A stretch of 64,000 nucleotides of DNA. Source: Physcia stellaris (taxonomy: Eukaryota; Ascomycota; Lecanoromycetes; Caliciales; Physciaceae). The number at the start of each line of letters is the position of its first letter. The first letter of the stretch is position 1. Below the pieces are notes generated by a model. That model was given only the letters and a program-made list of their open reading frames with translations, was not told where the DNA came from and ran no database searches. Made by a program: the position numbers and the translations under genes. Positions 1 to 13,447 of the stretch are shown here, piece after piece. Where the stretch lies: positions 1-64,000 of the forward strand of contig JABSSW010000021.1 of the NCBI GenBank assembly GCA_018902385.1. Direction: 5' to 3'.

Positions 1-2055
1 AAATCAATTTACGCGATTTTCAAGAAAAAACGATATTTTATATTACAAAAATCGATTACGAATGTTCGTCGACGCTTTTTTGTTTGTTGATTTTCTCAGA
101 GAAATTCATTAATTTTCAACGTCGAGTCATTTTGAATTTAATCGCATGAAGAATTTTTACGTCGTGATTATTATCGATTCAACACGCGCAAAATCGTTCG
201 TCGATACGTACGTAATTGTCACGATTGTCAACGAATTAAAATTTTCAAAGATCGCAAAAACGATTTATTCATTTTTTCGACTATATCTTTGCAACGATTT
301 AATCGATATATCGATGAATTTCATTACGAAACTGTTCGACGTTCACGATCATAACGTCATTTGCACGATAATCGACAAATTTAGCAAAAACGTCATTATG
401 CATTTTGCACAACAAAAACGAGAACACGAATGCCGAAATCACAACGAAAATATTCATTCAATACGTTTTTCGCATTCACGATCTATTTTTTTTTATAACG
501 TTCGATCGAAATTTTCAGTTCGCGCCATTCGTAATGACAAGTTTTTGCAAAATTTTCGACATCAAATGTAAATTTTTCACGATTTTTCATTCAGAAATCT
601 GGATGATCAAATCGAGAAAATCAATCAGAACATCGAGTAAACAATCGCGACAATATTGCAATTACACGCAAAACGATCAAAACGCTCTCATTATTCATGA
701 CAATTTGCAAACAACAACGCGATTTTTGCATCAATCAATTATCATCGTTTTTCGTCACAAGTTTTCATTTTCGTAATGAAGTTTTTCATCAAATTTTATC
801 TCGTACGTTATTACAAAAAGCGATTGTTGATCGTCAAAACGAAAAATATCACAAACATCACGCAAAAACATTTTCAATTACGTGCGAAATCACGTCGACG
901 TAATTCAAAAACGCATGACAATTCAAATCAACAAACATCGTAAAATTGTGAAATACGTCAGAAAATTACGTTTTTTTGAATCGACGAAACATCAAAATCG
1001 CTAAATCATTTGACAAATTCGATGACAAAAAACTGAATTCGTTCAAAATGCTAAAACGTCGAGACAACTTTTATCAGTTCGAATTATTTGAAACAATGCG
1101 AATTTACGATGTGTTTCATTGTCAATTTTTCGCAAAAACTTTTTGTGATTTTTTCGAAAATCAAATCAACGAATCATTCGATTTTGTTATAGTCAACGAG
1201 AATCTCCGAATGAAAAATGAACGATATTTTGAAATTTCGATATCATTACAATCGTTTTCAATATCGTGTCAATTGATCAGACTGATCACATGATCGAACG
1301 TGATATTACGTCGATAACGATGAATTCGATAACGTTCGCGACGTGATAGAAAATTTTCATCAAAATCATTTCATCGTCGCAAATTCAAAATCGTTTAAAT
1401 CAAATATTTTCGTCGTCGATATTGAGATTTTTTGCAAATCGTCGTCGTTTTCGAAAAAAATCGTCGTTTTGATTTTATTGAAATTACATTCGATTAAAGT
1501 TTGAAAATCTCAAATTGACGCATTCATTTGAGTTTTTCATTTTTTCGATTTTTTTTCGATTTTCAGTTTCTATTATCGTTTCGATGTTGTTTACAATCAA
1601 AATTTACATCGCATAAAGAATTGAATCGTGTCAAAAACATTTTCAAAATTGTTGTCAGATTTTATCGAGCGTTGAAACGATAACAAAAAGCATCAAAAAA
1701 TAAATGATGATCGTGAAATTTTTGAATTTTGCAAACATTCAAATCAGTCAACAAGATTTTCAAAAATTTCGAAACAATAACGAATCGTCGAAACGACGTT
1801 CGCGAAAAAAAAAAAAAAAAGAAAAATAATGTTACGAGCGTGCTTGACGAGATAAATTTGACAAATAGATAGTTAATATGATATGTGATCGAGCAGCGAA
1901 TTATGTTTTAATTCTACGTCGAAATTAACGTGATTTGAGATTTGACGTCGCATATTGCTTGCAATTTGACATTTTGTATCTATTTGTTTCTGCAGATTTA
2001 TTGTTTTCGTCTAACTAGACAATCAATACAGTCATACAAGCGCGATTCATGATAT
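1..2055 (+). mobile_element. Gypsy LTR retrotransposon, 3' part (mutated fossil)
   Basis: Translated fragments on the plus strand match a Gypsy integrase catalytic core (about 146-776, with the SMDFIT-like and HDHNVICTIIDKFSK-like stretch) and then the integrase tail/chromodomain-side region (about 976-1293, with the MRIYDVFHC stretch). The left part lies outside the window. The element ends in an LTR whose reverse complement matches the LTRs of the Gypsy copy at 19752-26502, so both belong to one family. It is AT-rich and broken in many places; it is an old copy. It sits against, and probably inside, the Copia remnant that follows. Confidence 0.85.
1830..2055 (+). repeat. 3' LTR of the Gypsy copy at 1-2055
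   Basis: This stretch begins TGTTACGAGCGTGCTTGACG and ends near CGCGATTCATGATA. It is the inverted counterpart of the repeats at 19752-19976 and 26322-26502. The outer end is approximate because mutation has blurred it. Confidence 0.7.
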
Positions 2056-5000
2056 AAATTTGAAAAAATGAACGTTTTCGCAATGCGTCGTGCGACAAAA
2101 ATTTATTTTGAAATGATATCAATTTCTCGTTTATGCAAATAATGACGTTATCTGACATTTACAAAAAACAATTGAAAAAATGAAATTCATCAACAAGAAT
2201 AAAATGTCATTAATTAACAAATGCGAAAAATGTGTTTTCAAAGACGTCGAATTGTATTCAAATTTTTTGTAAAATCAAAAATTTCGAACAAATCGTTTTA
2301 TCGTATTACATACGATTTTCATCGATATGACAACGATTTTGAACAAACACGAATAAATATCACACGTGACATGTTTCGAAACAAATTTTCACATGATATA
2401 CACGCATGAAAACAAAAAACAAATCACGAAAATATTTATTCAAATTATTCATATTATCGAAATCAAATACAACGACAAAATAATATTTGTACGTTTTGAC
2501 GACTTAACGCGCGGCAAAACATCGTTGAAATAATTCGTCACAGATTCAAAAACATTACACACTTAATTTTCGATCGTCGATATTTTAACACAAAAACGAT
2601 CACAACGAACGCATTAAACGACATATTGTCAACAAATCACGAACAACGAATTCGAAACAAGTTTATTTGCTTGGTTTACGACGCGTAATCAACAAAATCA
2701 CCGACACATTCACGTAACGTATATTTTTCAAAACATGAATGAAAACATCGTTCGAAATAATTATCGACAAAAAATCGAATTTTGTTCACATCGTTCAATA
2801 TGAAACAAAAATATATTTTTGAATAAAAATATTTCGAAAAAAAATGAAAATCAAAACACACATCGATTTTTTTGTAAATTATGATAACATCAACATTTTT
2901 CTGATTTGAATTTTTAATCAACGAAAAATTATACGTACACGTGATGTCGCATTCAACGAAAATTCACGTTATCGTTTTAACGAAATAAATTTAATTCAAT
3001 TCGTTAACGAATTTTTGATTAACGATACGTTTGACATATCGCAAAACGATTTCACGAAAATAATGATTATCGAATCAAACAACGACGAAAATGTATGAAA
3101 ATTAACATTTACAGAATTTATTATCGATCGCGATGCAAAAAATTTCACAAATAAACGATTGAAAACGATTTTGAATCAAAATATTTATTTTTCATTTGTT
3201 TCATTTTCGTCAAAAAATGAAAACACGTCAAATACGTTTGATTTTTCGTATTTTCGTTATTTGTCGTTACAGAAATTTTTTTTTCATTTGTCGTTGCAAA
3301 AACAATAAAGAAATTATTTTCATTTGCATCGTCGTTGAAAAAGAAAAAATCGAAACATCAACGAAAACAACGATTGACGAAATCAATATTCAATTTGAAA
3401 AATTCATTCGCATTCGCAAATCAAATTCGTTTCGAAATTTCAATCATTTCATCGTTTTAAAGAATGCGTTCGTAAAAAAAATGCGTTCATTCTATAAAGC
3501 ATTTATGATTTCGATGATAAAAAAATCGCATCGTGACGATTTTTCGCCGAATCACGTTTTTATTATTAGATGTTCAAACATTTTGAAATCGTCGATTTTT
3601 TGCGAATCATTGACGTGAAAATCAAAACATTACAATCAAAACAAATTTGAAAAAAAATTTCATGAAATCATGTTAAACAAACAAAAAAAAAAATTCTATA
3701 TTTATCATATGAATATTCAAATACAAATTCGACAACGAGAAATATTTGATAAAAAACACAAAATTCGATTGTGTGTTCGAAAAATTTTCAACAAATCGAG
3801 CAAAATGTTTACGCAATTACATTAATTATTAAAATTTTTCGAATATTAATAATTATAATTACAATTTTCGATTTGAACATTCGTCAATATGATTCAATCA
3901 ATGCATTCGCAAATAACGATATCGACGAATTCATTTATTGCAAATCGTTTGACGATTGAAAAAAAAAAAACAATGTATTATTTTTTATTGAAAACATTAT
4001 ACGAATTGAAACAATTTTCAACATTATGATATCGACATTTGTCGATTATTTTTAACAATTTAAATTTAAAACAAATGTTCGATATTGAATGTTTATTCAG
4101 CGAACGATTACATAATTGTTTTTTTCGTGAATGATATAATCGTCATGTATTATTCACAATATTTCAAACAAATCGACGTTTTCGAAAAAACTTTTTAAAA
4201 CATATGAAATTTAAAAACATCGACGAAATCGAATGATTTTTCAATATTCGTATTATACGCGATAAAAAGTAACAAACAACGTCGTTTTGTCAAAATAATT
4301 ATATCGACAAATTCATCAACAAATTCAACATTGACATGATTAAAAAAAAATCAAAATCATTTATATTTATTCATATTTCGATGATAAAAAATGAAAATAA
4401 TGTTATTTTTCAAAAAATTCATATATATTAACAGAAAATCGAATCAATCAATTTCGTTGCAACAACAATTTGATCAAATGTAATCGTTGCAATCTCGTTA
4501 TTATCAAAATATTTTACGAATTCATTTAAACATCATGCGAAACAAACGATTCGAACATTAAAATATTTGACAAATATCAAGTATTACGTCATTGTTTACA
4601 AAAAATCAAACAAATCAAATAATTATTATTTTTTAAATTCGTCAAATCGTCATTCGCAAACGATTTAAACATTCGTCAAAATTTTAATGAATATTGTTTC
4701 ATGTTTTTCGACGATTTTATCGATTGAAAAATCACAAAACAAAAAACAATCATCATCAATTTTATCGAAATCAAATTGTTGATTATGTCAATGACGATCA
4801 ACATCAAAATGTAATGAAATTGTTTTTGAATCAATACAAATGAATATGAATAAATTTACGTACATTCAATACGATAATCGTCAAATTATACGAACGTTTA
4901 TTATGTCAAAAATCATATTCATCGTTAAATTACGTCATGTCGATATACATCGTCATTAATTACGTCAAAAATGCAAAAAAACACGATCAACATTCAATGA

Positions 5001-5526
5001 ATTTTTACAACGAATATTTTGATCGATAATTTCATTAAAACTTTATCATTTCAAAAACAAAAAACATTCGTGAAATTGATTGATTTAAAATTTATTTCGA
5101 TATCAAAATCGAAAAAAACAACAAATTCGATCAATCAAAAATCGAATAAATCGCATCATGAATCACATCAAAAATGAATAAAACATCAAAAAATAAAACG
5201 AAATATCAAATATTTTCTTTTAAAAAAAAAAGATGTAAAATTAAATAATCAATCAAAAATCGTCAAGAATTTAGTAATTAATGCGCATTTCAATGACATT
5301 AAATGTTAAAAATCATGTAAATTAGCATTTCATAGAACAACATGCAATCAATGATTTATTTATTCAGAAATTTTCATCAGAATTTGATGCCCGATCGACA
5401 TTGATGTCGAGCAAGAAAACGTAAAAGATTGATTTTCGAACATGATTGTTCGTTTTCACAGTAAAAAATCAAAGTGATATATGTGAAGGATTACTTGGAA
5501 GTGATTCATCAAAATATAATAACAGT
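2056..5526 (+). mobile_element. Copia LTR retrotransposon remnant
   Basis: Plus-strand fragments resemble Copia integrase-side sequence (about 2221-2409, FYRITYDF), reverse transcriptase (about 3771-4350, with FDLNIRQYDSINAF and a later YIDKFINKFNID stretch) and RNase H (about 4640-5100, with FANDLNIRQ and DWKITKQKT). The 3' end probably lies near 5526, where AT-rich sequence ends in ATAATAACA and balanced-GC DNA begins; a TGTAAAATTAAAT stretch near 5233 could be the start of its LTR, but no second copy is in view. Many breaks; old. The 5' end is hidden by the Gypsy element to its left. Confidence 0.75.
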
Positions 5527-6557
5527 AATTGGCAGCTTTCGCAGTCAACTGGATCTCGGCTATTCCTGCAGACCATAATTCTACCTGTTCAGGCAGGAGG
5601 TTCTGGATAAGCGAGATCCAGTGGATCTCGCCGAGCTCGCTTACCTGTTACCTCATCTGGTCTGGCTCCATACAGTTCTGGTTCTTGATGGCCAATCCGC
5701 TCAATAGTCTCAGCGCGCCCTAGCCGCCCGAGACGTATCGCTTTGCACCCGTATGATCTTTCACCATGATCATATGTTGACGTGCAGCATCGTATGTTGG
5801 TGATTCGACACGAGAAGCTTAAGTCAAATTTGAGACTTCCTCTGCGAGGTACCCAGCCAGGCAAGGCTCCCAATGGTGCGCTGAACTACTCGCACTATCG
5901 ATGCACCACGGTTACGAGGCCAGATGGTGCGTATGGTGCTGCATATTTCTTGCACCGTACTGAATAGTACAGTGAGTGCAAAGGGTCGTGGTTTCGGATT
6001 GTACGATGATGCAAACGGTGGAATACTATGCAAATAAACGGGTCGCTTGAAAAGAATATCAACGCCTTATAGTCTATTAAGCTACTCCGTTAACGTCTTA
6101 ACAGGCATAACAGAACTTGGTGTTACAAGTTGCCACATGTTTGAAAATGTAGTCATTGCAGTATACCTTGAGGTCGAGCATCCAGCAAATCGTACAATCG
6201 TCTCCAAAATGCTGGATATTAGGATACTGAATTTCTTCCCAAGGCCTAGTGCAGAATCAGTCATCCGTATAACAGCTTCCTGGCAGCAATCACGACTTGG
6301 CGATGGGTACTTCACTGAAGGCTTGTGTCACCAGCACTATAAGTTTGCTTACACTTGGCGGCAAGTGAATATTCCAAGGCTCTTTAAGATCCCTTCCAGT
6401 ACCTTGCGCTTATATCTCACGCAATACGCACACTCATCCTTCGCAACCTTATAAATTTCGCTTGCCCTCCTAACAGACCGTTGGTGTTCCCCCCAATCAC
6501 CTAAAATTCTAAAGCAACCGGTACACCACCCCCACAAAAAGAGCATCACTCCCTCCA
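5527..6557. other. Island edge without a recognisable gene
   Basis: Balanced-GC DNA begins sharply here. Several short open frames exist on both strands (for example 6047-6454 plus), but none shows a known domain, a consistent splice pattern or a signal peptide. A short inverted motif around GCGAGATCCAGTGGATCTCG lies near 5610-5635. Confidence 0.5.
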
Positions 6558-7110
6558 ATGGTTACAATCAAGGATCGAACAGAACTTTGTCTACAACGGT
6601 TCCAAGATATCGAGAAAATAATTCCCAGGAACAATAGGAAATGCCCAGATACCGAGCTATTCTACGACGAAGTCATTGACCAAGCCAATGGTCTCCGAAG
6701 AATTGCGATGAACATAGGAGCCATTCCGGACCCCAAGGACGGACTACTCCTACCGCTGGAGGAGAGATTGGCAGAACACAAAAGCCTGGCGGATGAGATC
6801 CTCGACGTCCTTGAGGAACTTCACGCAAATTTGGATAGGGGTAAGGAAATCATCCACTTGGAGATATCATGATGGCTGACTGTGCTCAGTCTATCAGATC
6901 TGTTCGGGGCAGAAAGAAAGGATTTTGGATTTTGTGAAAGCTGTTGAAGTATTGAGGGAGAGAGAAAGGAATGGTAATATTGAGGGTGAAGAGCTGGCAG
7001 AGAAAATGAAAACGGAAGGGATCGGAGAGGCTCTGAAGCTTTGGGAGACTTGTCGGGAGAGGATCGATGTGCTATATTTCAAGTTGCGCAGACAGATAAT
7101 CATCATTTAG
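6558..7110 (+). CDS. Small helical hypothetical protein, 2 exons
   Basis: I do not recognise this protein. A model with exons 6558-6840 and 6890-7110 joins two open frames through a 49-bp intron with GTAAGG at its 5' end, a GCTGAC branch site and a CTCAG acceptor, giving 167 residues. The protein is charged and almost certainly all-helical: heptad-like runs such as LEERLAEHKSLADEILDVLEEL in exon 1 and LRERERNGN... in exon 2 suggest coiled-coil character. There is no signal peptide and no membrane segment. The Met at 6558 is the first in the frame. A proline-rich frame (7122-7334) starts just downstream and might belong to an alternative 3' form. Function unknown. Confidence 0.55.
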
Positions 7111-8621
7111 TGGATGGAAATAGCGACAATATGAAACCACCTCCCGCCTACACGATCTCGACGCCGAGCCTCAACCCCCAAAGCGCAACTTCCCCCTTCC
7201 ATATCACCACAACAACCTCACCTACCCAACCCTCCTCCCCAAATTCACACCCCCAAACCTCTCAAGCACCCCAATCCCATCCGCACAACCTCCAAAAAGG
7301 GCCTCAACCTCCTCAACCTCCGCCCTCTCCCTGACCTCAGCACAGACCTCCCAAGCAAACTCGCCCGCCCACCACGCTGCCACTCCCCGTCCGAATCTTC
7401 GCAGAACCTGAGGCGGCTGGTACGGTCCTCTGCGGCCTGTGCAAATCTGCAACACTTGTGGGGAAGAACGTGAAGGGGTAGGTTACTTTACTGGATATCC
7501 CGGAGCTGGGTGTAACGTGGGGAAGAGGGGGGAGGGGAGTGAACGCACCCAGCTCCTCCAATATCTCTAGGATAGTAGCCGGTAAATGTCGAGCTTCTCG
7601 AATCTCTGCTCCAATGACGGCGCTTTGCCGCTAGCGGCCGGTTTCATGCGTCCAGGTTCGAATCGGAGGTTACGCGGGTGATGGATAGCTTGTGGTCGGT
7701 GGCTCGGAGCGTGAGCTCGATCTGCTGATTTGGGTTAGGCAGGATGTGGAGAGCTCATTGATTGATGAGGCTTGTTGGTTGCTTGTTGGTGGGATAACTG
7801 TGGAGGGTGGAAGTTTCGGAGAAGTTGGTTGGTAGAGGTAGTTGTATGTGTCTTGTTTTGGTATCTATAATGTGGATTGTGGCATGGGTGTGTATGGGAG
7901 ATAGAATTATTGGAGATGTTTGGGGCAGTGAGCGAAGGGGAGTAGACAATGGATTCTTGAGATAGTGCCATGTGCTTACGGCTTCATGGCTGTGATTACA
8001 TAAGAAAGAAATCTGATTTGAATCTGGCTTGATGTGTGTAACCTGGATGTCGGTAACGTTGCCGTCAGATAGTCAGGCACCGGGAGTGCGAGTTGTTGAG
8101 TGACTAGCTAGATGAGCCGCGTCGAGCTTGTTTGTACGGTGATAACCCTACAGGAGAAGTCAATGACAACCAACTGCTCCGTAACATGCTTGCATCCTTT
8201 TGTATGGTTTTTAGTTCGATGTGCTCTCTCATAAACTAAGCCTTTCAGCCTGAGAATCTCGGCTTCGAATTAAGCTGCCTAGGGGCATTTGAGAAGCCAA
8301 TCGAGCGCCTCGCTGCCTCCCAAAAACAGACGTCGCGAGTCTGGGTTCTTCCCATATTAGGTATTGTGAAAAGTGGCTGCCCGGCTCTGCAGAAAATAAT
8401 CAGCACTCTGTACCCGAAGATTGAAGGATGAGCTGGACGATCGGGACCAGAATCTCATATTTGTGGCTTCAGCAGCTCCATATTGACAGAAGGTCTCGTA
8501 TACTGACCCAATGTCCTATCCTCATCTACTTTTCTATCTTCTTCTCTATCCATATATAAATGAGACCTTCAGATACTAAGCATCACCCCCAGCGACGAGA
8601 CGCGGACAATGCTTTACAAGC
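7111..8621. other. Intergenic stretch, no supported gene
   Basis: The first part (about 7122-7400) encodes a proline/serine/threonine-rich frame with biased composition and no domain. A TATA-like TATATAAA lies near 8552 on the plus strand but no plus-strand gene follows it; the next gene is on the minus strand. Nothing else can be supported. Confidence 0.45.
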
Positions 8622-10170
8622 CTACGTCGACACCACCTTCCTCAGCTCAATAACAGACTCCTGCCCCCTATCCGCCGCCCAAACCTTAATAATCTCGAGC
8701 CCGACAGACCCACAAAGTTCTCTCCAATGCCCCTCCGTGCGCTCGATGCCAGAGGTGTGCGTCCACATCAGAATATCCATTTCAGCTTCCCGAAGGCTGA
8801 CGTTGGTATCGCTCAATACGTAGTCATCAATCAGCAGCGTCGAGTACTCCGGATCCATGGCCTCGACTATGCGGGTCAAGATCTTCTTGCTTTGGATGTC
8901 TGACCAGTTGTGCAGGACATCGCGGAGGAAGTATGCGCGTGCACCTGGTATGGTATCTGATTAGCTACTACTGCAGCGGATCTCGTCAAGGGGAGCTTCT
9001 TCGACAGAGAGGGGTCGGGGTGGGGGGGGGGACATTTTGATGGTACCTTTCAGCGGCTGGGGCGTGAAGAAGTCATACTCCATCTTCTCCACCCCATCAT
9101 GCAGCTTCTCAATCCGCTGCAAGGTAATCGCTAAATCCTGCAAAACACAACGACCCGGGATGGTCGGGTTACATTCCTTGAAGCGCTCGAGCTCTTGCCC
9201 AGGACCGCCGGCGATGTCAACCAGAAGCGTAGCACCAGCATCCTTGCGGGCGTTGGCGAAGTGCGTTGCTGCAGGGTAGATATCGAACCATTGCGGCGCG
9301 TCCACTAAGCGTCGAGACCGCATGTAGTCATCAAAGGACTTTTTCTGCTCGGAATTTTTCTCGAGGAGGCCGAAGATGGATTTGGTGCCGTGGGTGTATT
9401 CGAATAACGTTATTTCGCCGGGATTGTCTGCGAATTGTTGGATGCCGGGACCACGCATGTAGTCTACCAGTCGTCCGCCCTAGAGAAGTCTCAGTATAGG
9501 ATTGAACTGGGGCTTAGAGACTTCGTGGACACTACCATGCCAAAGTCGAGGTCGAAACTGCGGAGTTGTTAATTCGTCTCATTGATATGATTGCCGTTCT
9601 TATGGACGTAGAGAAAGAGTTGGGGTAGCCTTACTGATGTTTCTCTGCGCCAATCGACCCCTGCTCGGTTTTGAACTGGGTCCTTGCATTGGCCGCATAA
9701 GTCCGAACTCCAATTTCATCACAGAGTCCGATGCAGCTGAGGACTCGCATGATACGGACTGGGTAGCAACGACTTAGCCAACACTAACGTTGACTCCTTT
9801 GTACCGCTCACCGACGAAGATTTCATCCGTGCTTGATGTCGCAGATAATTGTTTTGCGGTGACAGGTTCCCCAGAACTTGCAGCAATTGCGTGGAGCCAG
9901 CCTTTCTCGACTGCGATTCGAGTGCATATGTTTTGTAGGGCCTGCGTATCCAAGTAGTCGGTCAAAGTGTAATTCAGAGAATGCATATGGATAGTGCTAC
10001 ATCTCACGCACCTGGAAGTTCAAGCGGGACGTTGTTTCGCTAGGCGTTTCGACCGCCAACAATAAATCACTAATGCCTTTTAACAGCTTGCCATGAGCCT
10101 TTGAATCGCCTGCCTCATCGGCTTCGGCCAATTTTTCTAGGTTTCGAATCTTGTCGAGAATTCCCCTCAT
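8622..10170 (-). CDS. SAM-dependent O-methyltransferase (COMT-like), 6 exons
   Basis: Predicted to transfer a methyl group from S-adenosylmethionine to a hydroxyl of a small molecule, as fungal PF00891 enzymes do in secondary metabolism; the substrate is unknown. The model joins 10170-10012, 9941-9812, 9758-9635, 9557-9536 (a 22-bp microexon), 9479-9047 and 8944-8622, giving 396 residues, a normal length. All introns have GT..AG ends and remain in frame. The N-terminal half is the helical dimerisation/winged-helix part (AVETPSETTSRLNFQ, then ALQNICTRIAVEKGWL). The SAM-binding loop VDIAGGPGQE lies at about residues 232-241. The catalytic His is in VLHNWSD at about residue 301. I chose the Met at 10170 (MRGILDK); an upstream in-frame Met at 10206 is possible. 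Neighbours are a membrane protein and an MFS transporter, but no synthase gene is in view. Confidence 0.88.
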
Positions 10171-10993
10171 GATAGATCTGCCCCGACAGTACACTAGACT
10201 TATCACAACGGCGACGTATCGATTCTTCTCCCAGGTACTCTTCTCTTACCAAACGCTGGCAGATACTCTTCAGATACCCCAAGTTCAAGAAGGCGTAGGG
10301 TAAAAGGTGCGACTGCATCCTGATCCTTATTGATGAGGGGTCTATGGAATGCTGCTACAGAGCGGCACTGTTCCTTAGGTCCGTCAGTAGCCCCTGATAC
10401 GAGTAGTAAGGTATGGCTCTAATGAAGACGCTAGTTTAGAGCCTTTTGAAGCGTAATAAATCTACCTACTATCCACTACGGTAGGCTACTTGGTGCGAAC
10501 CATCAAAGCCTGACTACTATGGCTCGTCGTTTATAGCCACGTTTCTGGGCGTATATTGGTAATTATCCTCCTTGCGGAAGGCTCATTTCATATCTCTAGT
10601 TACGAAAGTCTATCAGTACATCATGAGAACGTGAGTAGCCTAATAATGAACAGCAAGTGTTGATAGCAATGATCAAGTCGGTTCGTGGACTGACCGATAC
10701 AGCACAGCATATATGTGCAAGAGACCGGATCCTCTGACTTAGAGTAGCTGAGGTTGTTGGAGAATGGATCAACCGTATGTCGAGCCGGGACGATGATAGG
10801 GTCCTATGTGGATCAAGCCATGTCCTTCCTCGTAACTTGGACATCTCGAGTCACCATGATCTGGCCAACACCCGAGCTCCTCGGTAGTATCTCCTCTTCG
10901 CTCTCCGCATCGCGCGAGCTGTACGCCAACTTGGAAGTGTCACAGGTAGCCCAGGCGTTGCCTCGGTCCTCAAGGGGTACCCAGATATCGTTC
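10171..10993. other. Intergenic region between O-methyltransferase and rhodopsin-domain gene
   Basis: It should hold the promoter of the minus-strand methyltransferase and the 3' end of the minus-strand membrane protein gene. Short open frames on both strands show no domain. I see no RNA gene or repeat. Confidence 0.45.
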
Positions 10994-12075
10994 TTACTTC
11001 GATTTGTGTTTTGACGGCTGGATCGGTGGCCGCTGGGGGGTGGTTCTGATGGTCTGGCCGAAACGGATGAAGAAGGGACGCAGAACCGGAATGGAGCCAA
11101 ATATGATGATGAACCACATTTCCGTCAGCACCCAGGTGTTCAGAGAGTAAATTGAGTAAGTAATGTCCGAGGTCTGCGTGATCAAGCTAATGGCAATGGT
11201 TTTGTTGATGCCCGCAATACCGGCGCTGCAGAAGTTGATTGAGTTAGCCCTATCGAAAAGTAAGGGTAAAGAAGAATCTTACATTAACCCACCACCCATG
11301 ATAAGGCATAGGCCAATCTTCACCTTCAGTGTCTGCTGCAAGGGCGCAATTATGGAAATCGGGTAGAAAGCCAGGAATAGGTCTGCAAAGGCACCAATAC
11401 TACCCTGCAGATAGCCCACCTGGGAGCAAATCTTGATCATATTGCAGGTTCCGGGCACGGATGGGTCCCACAGCTTCTGAATGGGTTCGCATTGCTTCAA
11501 GATCAAGACGACCTCGACCACATTAATGAGGCCCTGGAGTGTACCCACGACGTAAAGCAACCTTCTACCATTCCGATGGGTGCGCTCTTGAAGGGCTAGG
11601 AGGAAGGAGATGACAGCAATTCTGCCCACGACGAGGCAGAGGATGGCGACGATTTGGGCGATCCAGCTCCAGAGGTTTGTCTTGACAATATCGGAGTTAG
11701 AAAGGGCACTCTGGTGATTTCCTGCAACAGATTCTAGAGTCAGCATTGCCTGTTTCAAAAAGCCGTGGGACCGAGTATAACGCACCCAGCCCATACGCGG
11801 CGCTCACGGTCATTAAAGACTGCGCAGTCAATGCAACGATCTGATCGAGTACAGGCAATAAGTCTATGGCACCGCCCAGTTCATTGGATCAAAAGATTTA
11901 CCATTGCGAAAACGATCCAGAGAAAATCCCAACGAAGCCCAAAAATTCCAGGCATCTTGCCTTCTGAGAAAGACGCGGTCTTCGCTCGCAGCGCTACCAA
12001 AACGACAGCTAGAGCGGCTTCAGTCCATGTTACTCCCAATACCAACGGGCCCTTGGCTCCTAAAGCGGTAGCCAT
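10994..12075 (-). CDS. Fungal rhodopsin-domain integral membrane protein, 4 exons
   Basis: The model joins 12075-11902, 11819-11786, 11721-11283 and 11225-10994, all with GT..AG introns of 57-82 bp, giving 292 residues with seven hydrophobic helices. Typical landmarks of the fungal rhodopsin-like domain family (PF20684) are present: a Trp/Gln helix start (LWSWIAQIVAILCLVVGR), the CEPIQKLWDPSVPGTC loop with two cysteines, GSIGAFADLFLAFYPISI, and the last helix with LTEMWFIIIFGSIPVLRPFF. A Lys-rich cytoplasmic tail ends the protein. Family members sit in the plasma membrane; most have no known ligand, and CFEM-type relatives are linked to signalling, but this protein lacks a CFEM domain. It is not a retinal-binding microbial opsin. 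The start is the first Met and gives a helix-proximal short N-terminus. Confidence 0.87.
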
Positions 12076-13447
12076 GTTGAGGACGATTAATCGTTACAAC
12101 GTGCGTACCGACCAGTTGCCCAAGGATGGGCGTATCGTGAAGCTCACAAATTCGGCGTAAGAAGTAGAACAAGGTAGCTTCTCATATTACTCCTGGATCG
12201 TGCCATCCCGCACAACCTGAAATGTGCACGGACTCATTCATTCGTGAGGGGTGACAGTAGCACACCTTTCCCTGCCGCCCCGGAGGTAGCCCGAAACCGG
12301 TCCTGTCAGGTACGGGCACGTTTTGGCAGGCTAGCAGATAGTTTGAGTAGAAAGTGACACAATCACTGCATGGTCAAGTGTCAAGCCACCTGAAGACGCT
12401 TATTGACTCGGCGCTGAAGGGACGTGATCCACGCGTTGGGCGCGTGTAGCCGCGTCCGGACTGCATTGAACCAATCGCTTCTGGTTAGACAGATGACACC
12501 AGCAAGCGATCATCGCATCACCCTGCGTGCTTGAGATGGTTTTCATTCGCTGTCCCCTCGGTTCCTAGCGAGGCGGGATACCACGTATCGTTGGAACTTT
12601 CAACTGGTTATCGTAGGATCCAAAGGATTCGGTGGCTGGTCTTGGGAACCCCTGTTCTTATGTCCCGCAAAAAGAAAAATTGCACCTGCGTGGGATGATT
12701 TGGATCGGAGCGGCCGTTGACTTTGATTGCTCAATACGCTTGAAGCTCATCTGGAAGCTCATTTGTACGAGAGTATAGCATTGAACCCCAGATTGACAGT
12801 GCATTGGAGCACATGCATAGCTGAAACCGCGACCTTAATCTCTAATCCTGGCAAGGCTTCTGCTGTACCTTCAATGATGTAACTTCAGACACGGTTGGAG
12901 CGCTTCTGCTAAAAGCAATTGAACCGATCCGCAAGGAGCAGAAGATAAGAAATCGACTTCTCCAAGGAGCTAAATTAGGATATTTGGATCTGCATTTCTC
13001 AGGCCGTGAATCAATTACCACCAACACGGGATATCGATCCTGCTGTCGAATAGGATGATTTGACTCTAGCGCACTGGCGTACGAGGGTGTAGCAATCGAT
13101 CACGGATGCTTCTCAACTCAAGACGCTATTGGTAGTCAGTTGGGCCGGGTGTTACCATGCATTATGCATAACGGACGCAGTCAATCTGACAGGCGATATT
13201 GCGTTTCCCCCAGCTCCCTCTAACGTACAAGGGGTGTTCGCAGCCGGTTGCTAGAGCTGCATTGTGTGCTATACTCTTATACGGTAAGGCTCATACTAGC
13301 ATACCCCCACACTCACACGCGAGAGACCAGCTGCTGCCACCACGATCCCCAGGCCACTGCTGGCGCCAGCAGCCCGCTGGTTGATACTGCCGCTGAGACT
13401 TCAGATTTCTCCTTCCACCAACTTTTCTGCATATTCTTCTTTGAATC
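12076..13447. other. Long intergenic region, divergent promoter space
   Basis: It separates the minus-strand rhodopsin-domain gene from the plus-strand MFS gene and must hold both promoters. The last 60 bases before 13448 are pyrimidine-rich, a common fungal leader. No open frame shows a domain. Confidence 0.5.

Noticed and set aside
1-5526. Classical CpA-type RIP as the cause of AT richness
   Set aside because: CpA and TpG are common and TpA is not dominant; the depleted contexts are CpC/CpT and their complements.
5233-5526. A complete LTR of the Copia remnant at 2056-5526
   Set aside because: The TG..CA-like ends are suggestive but there is no second copy in the window to confirm it.
10994-12075. 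Light-driven retinal opsin
   Set aside because: The sequence matches the fungal rhodopsin-domain (PF20684-like) family; no retinal-binding Lys helix of the microbial opsin type is seen.
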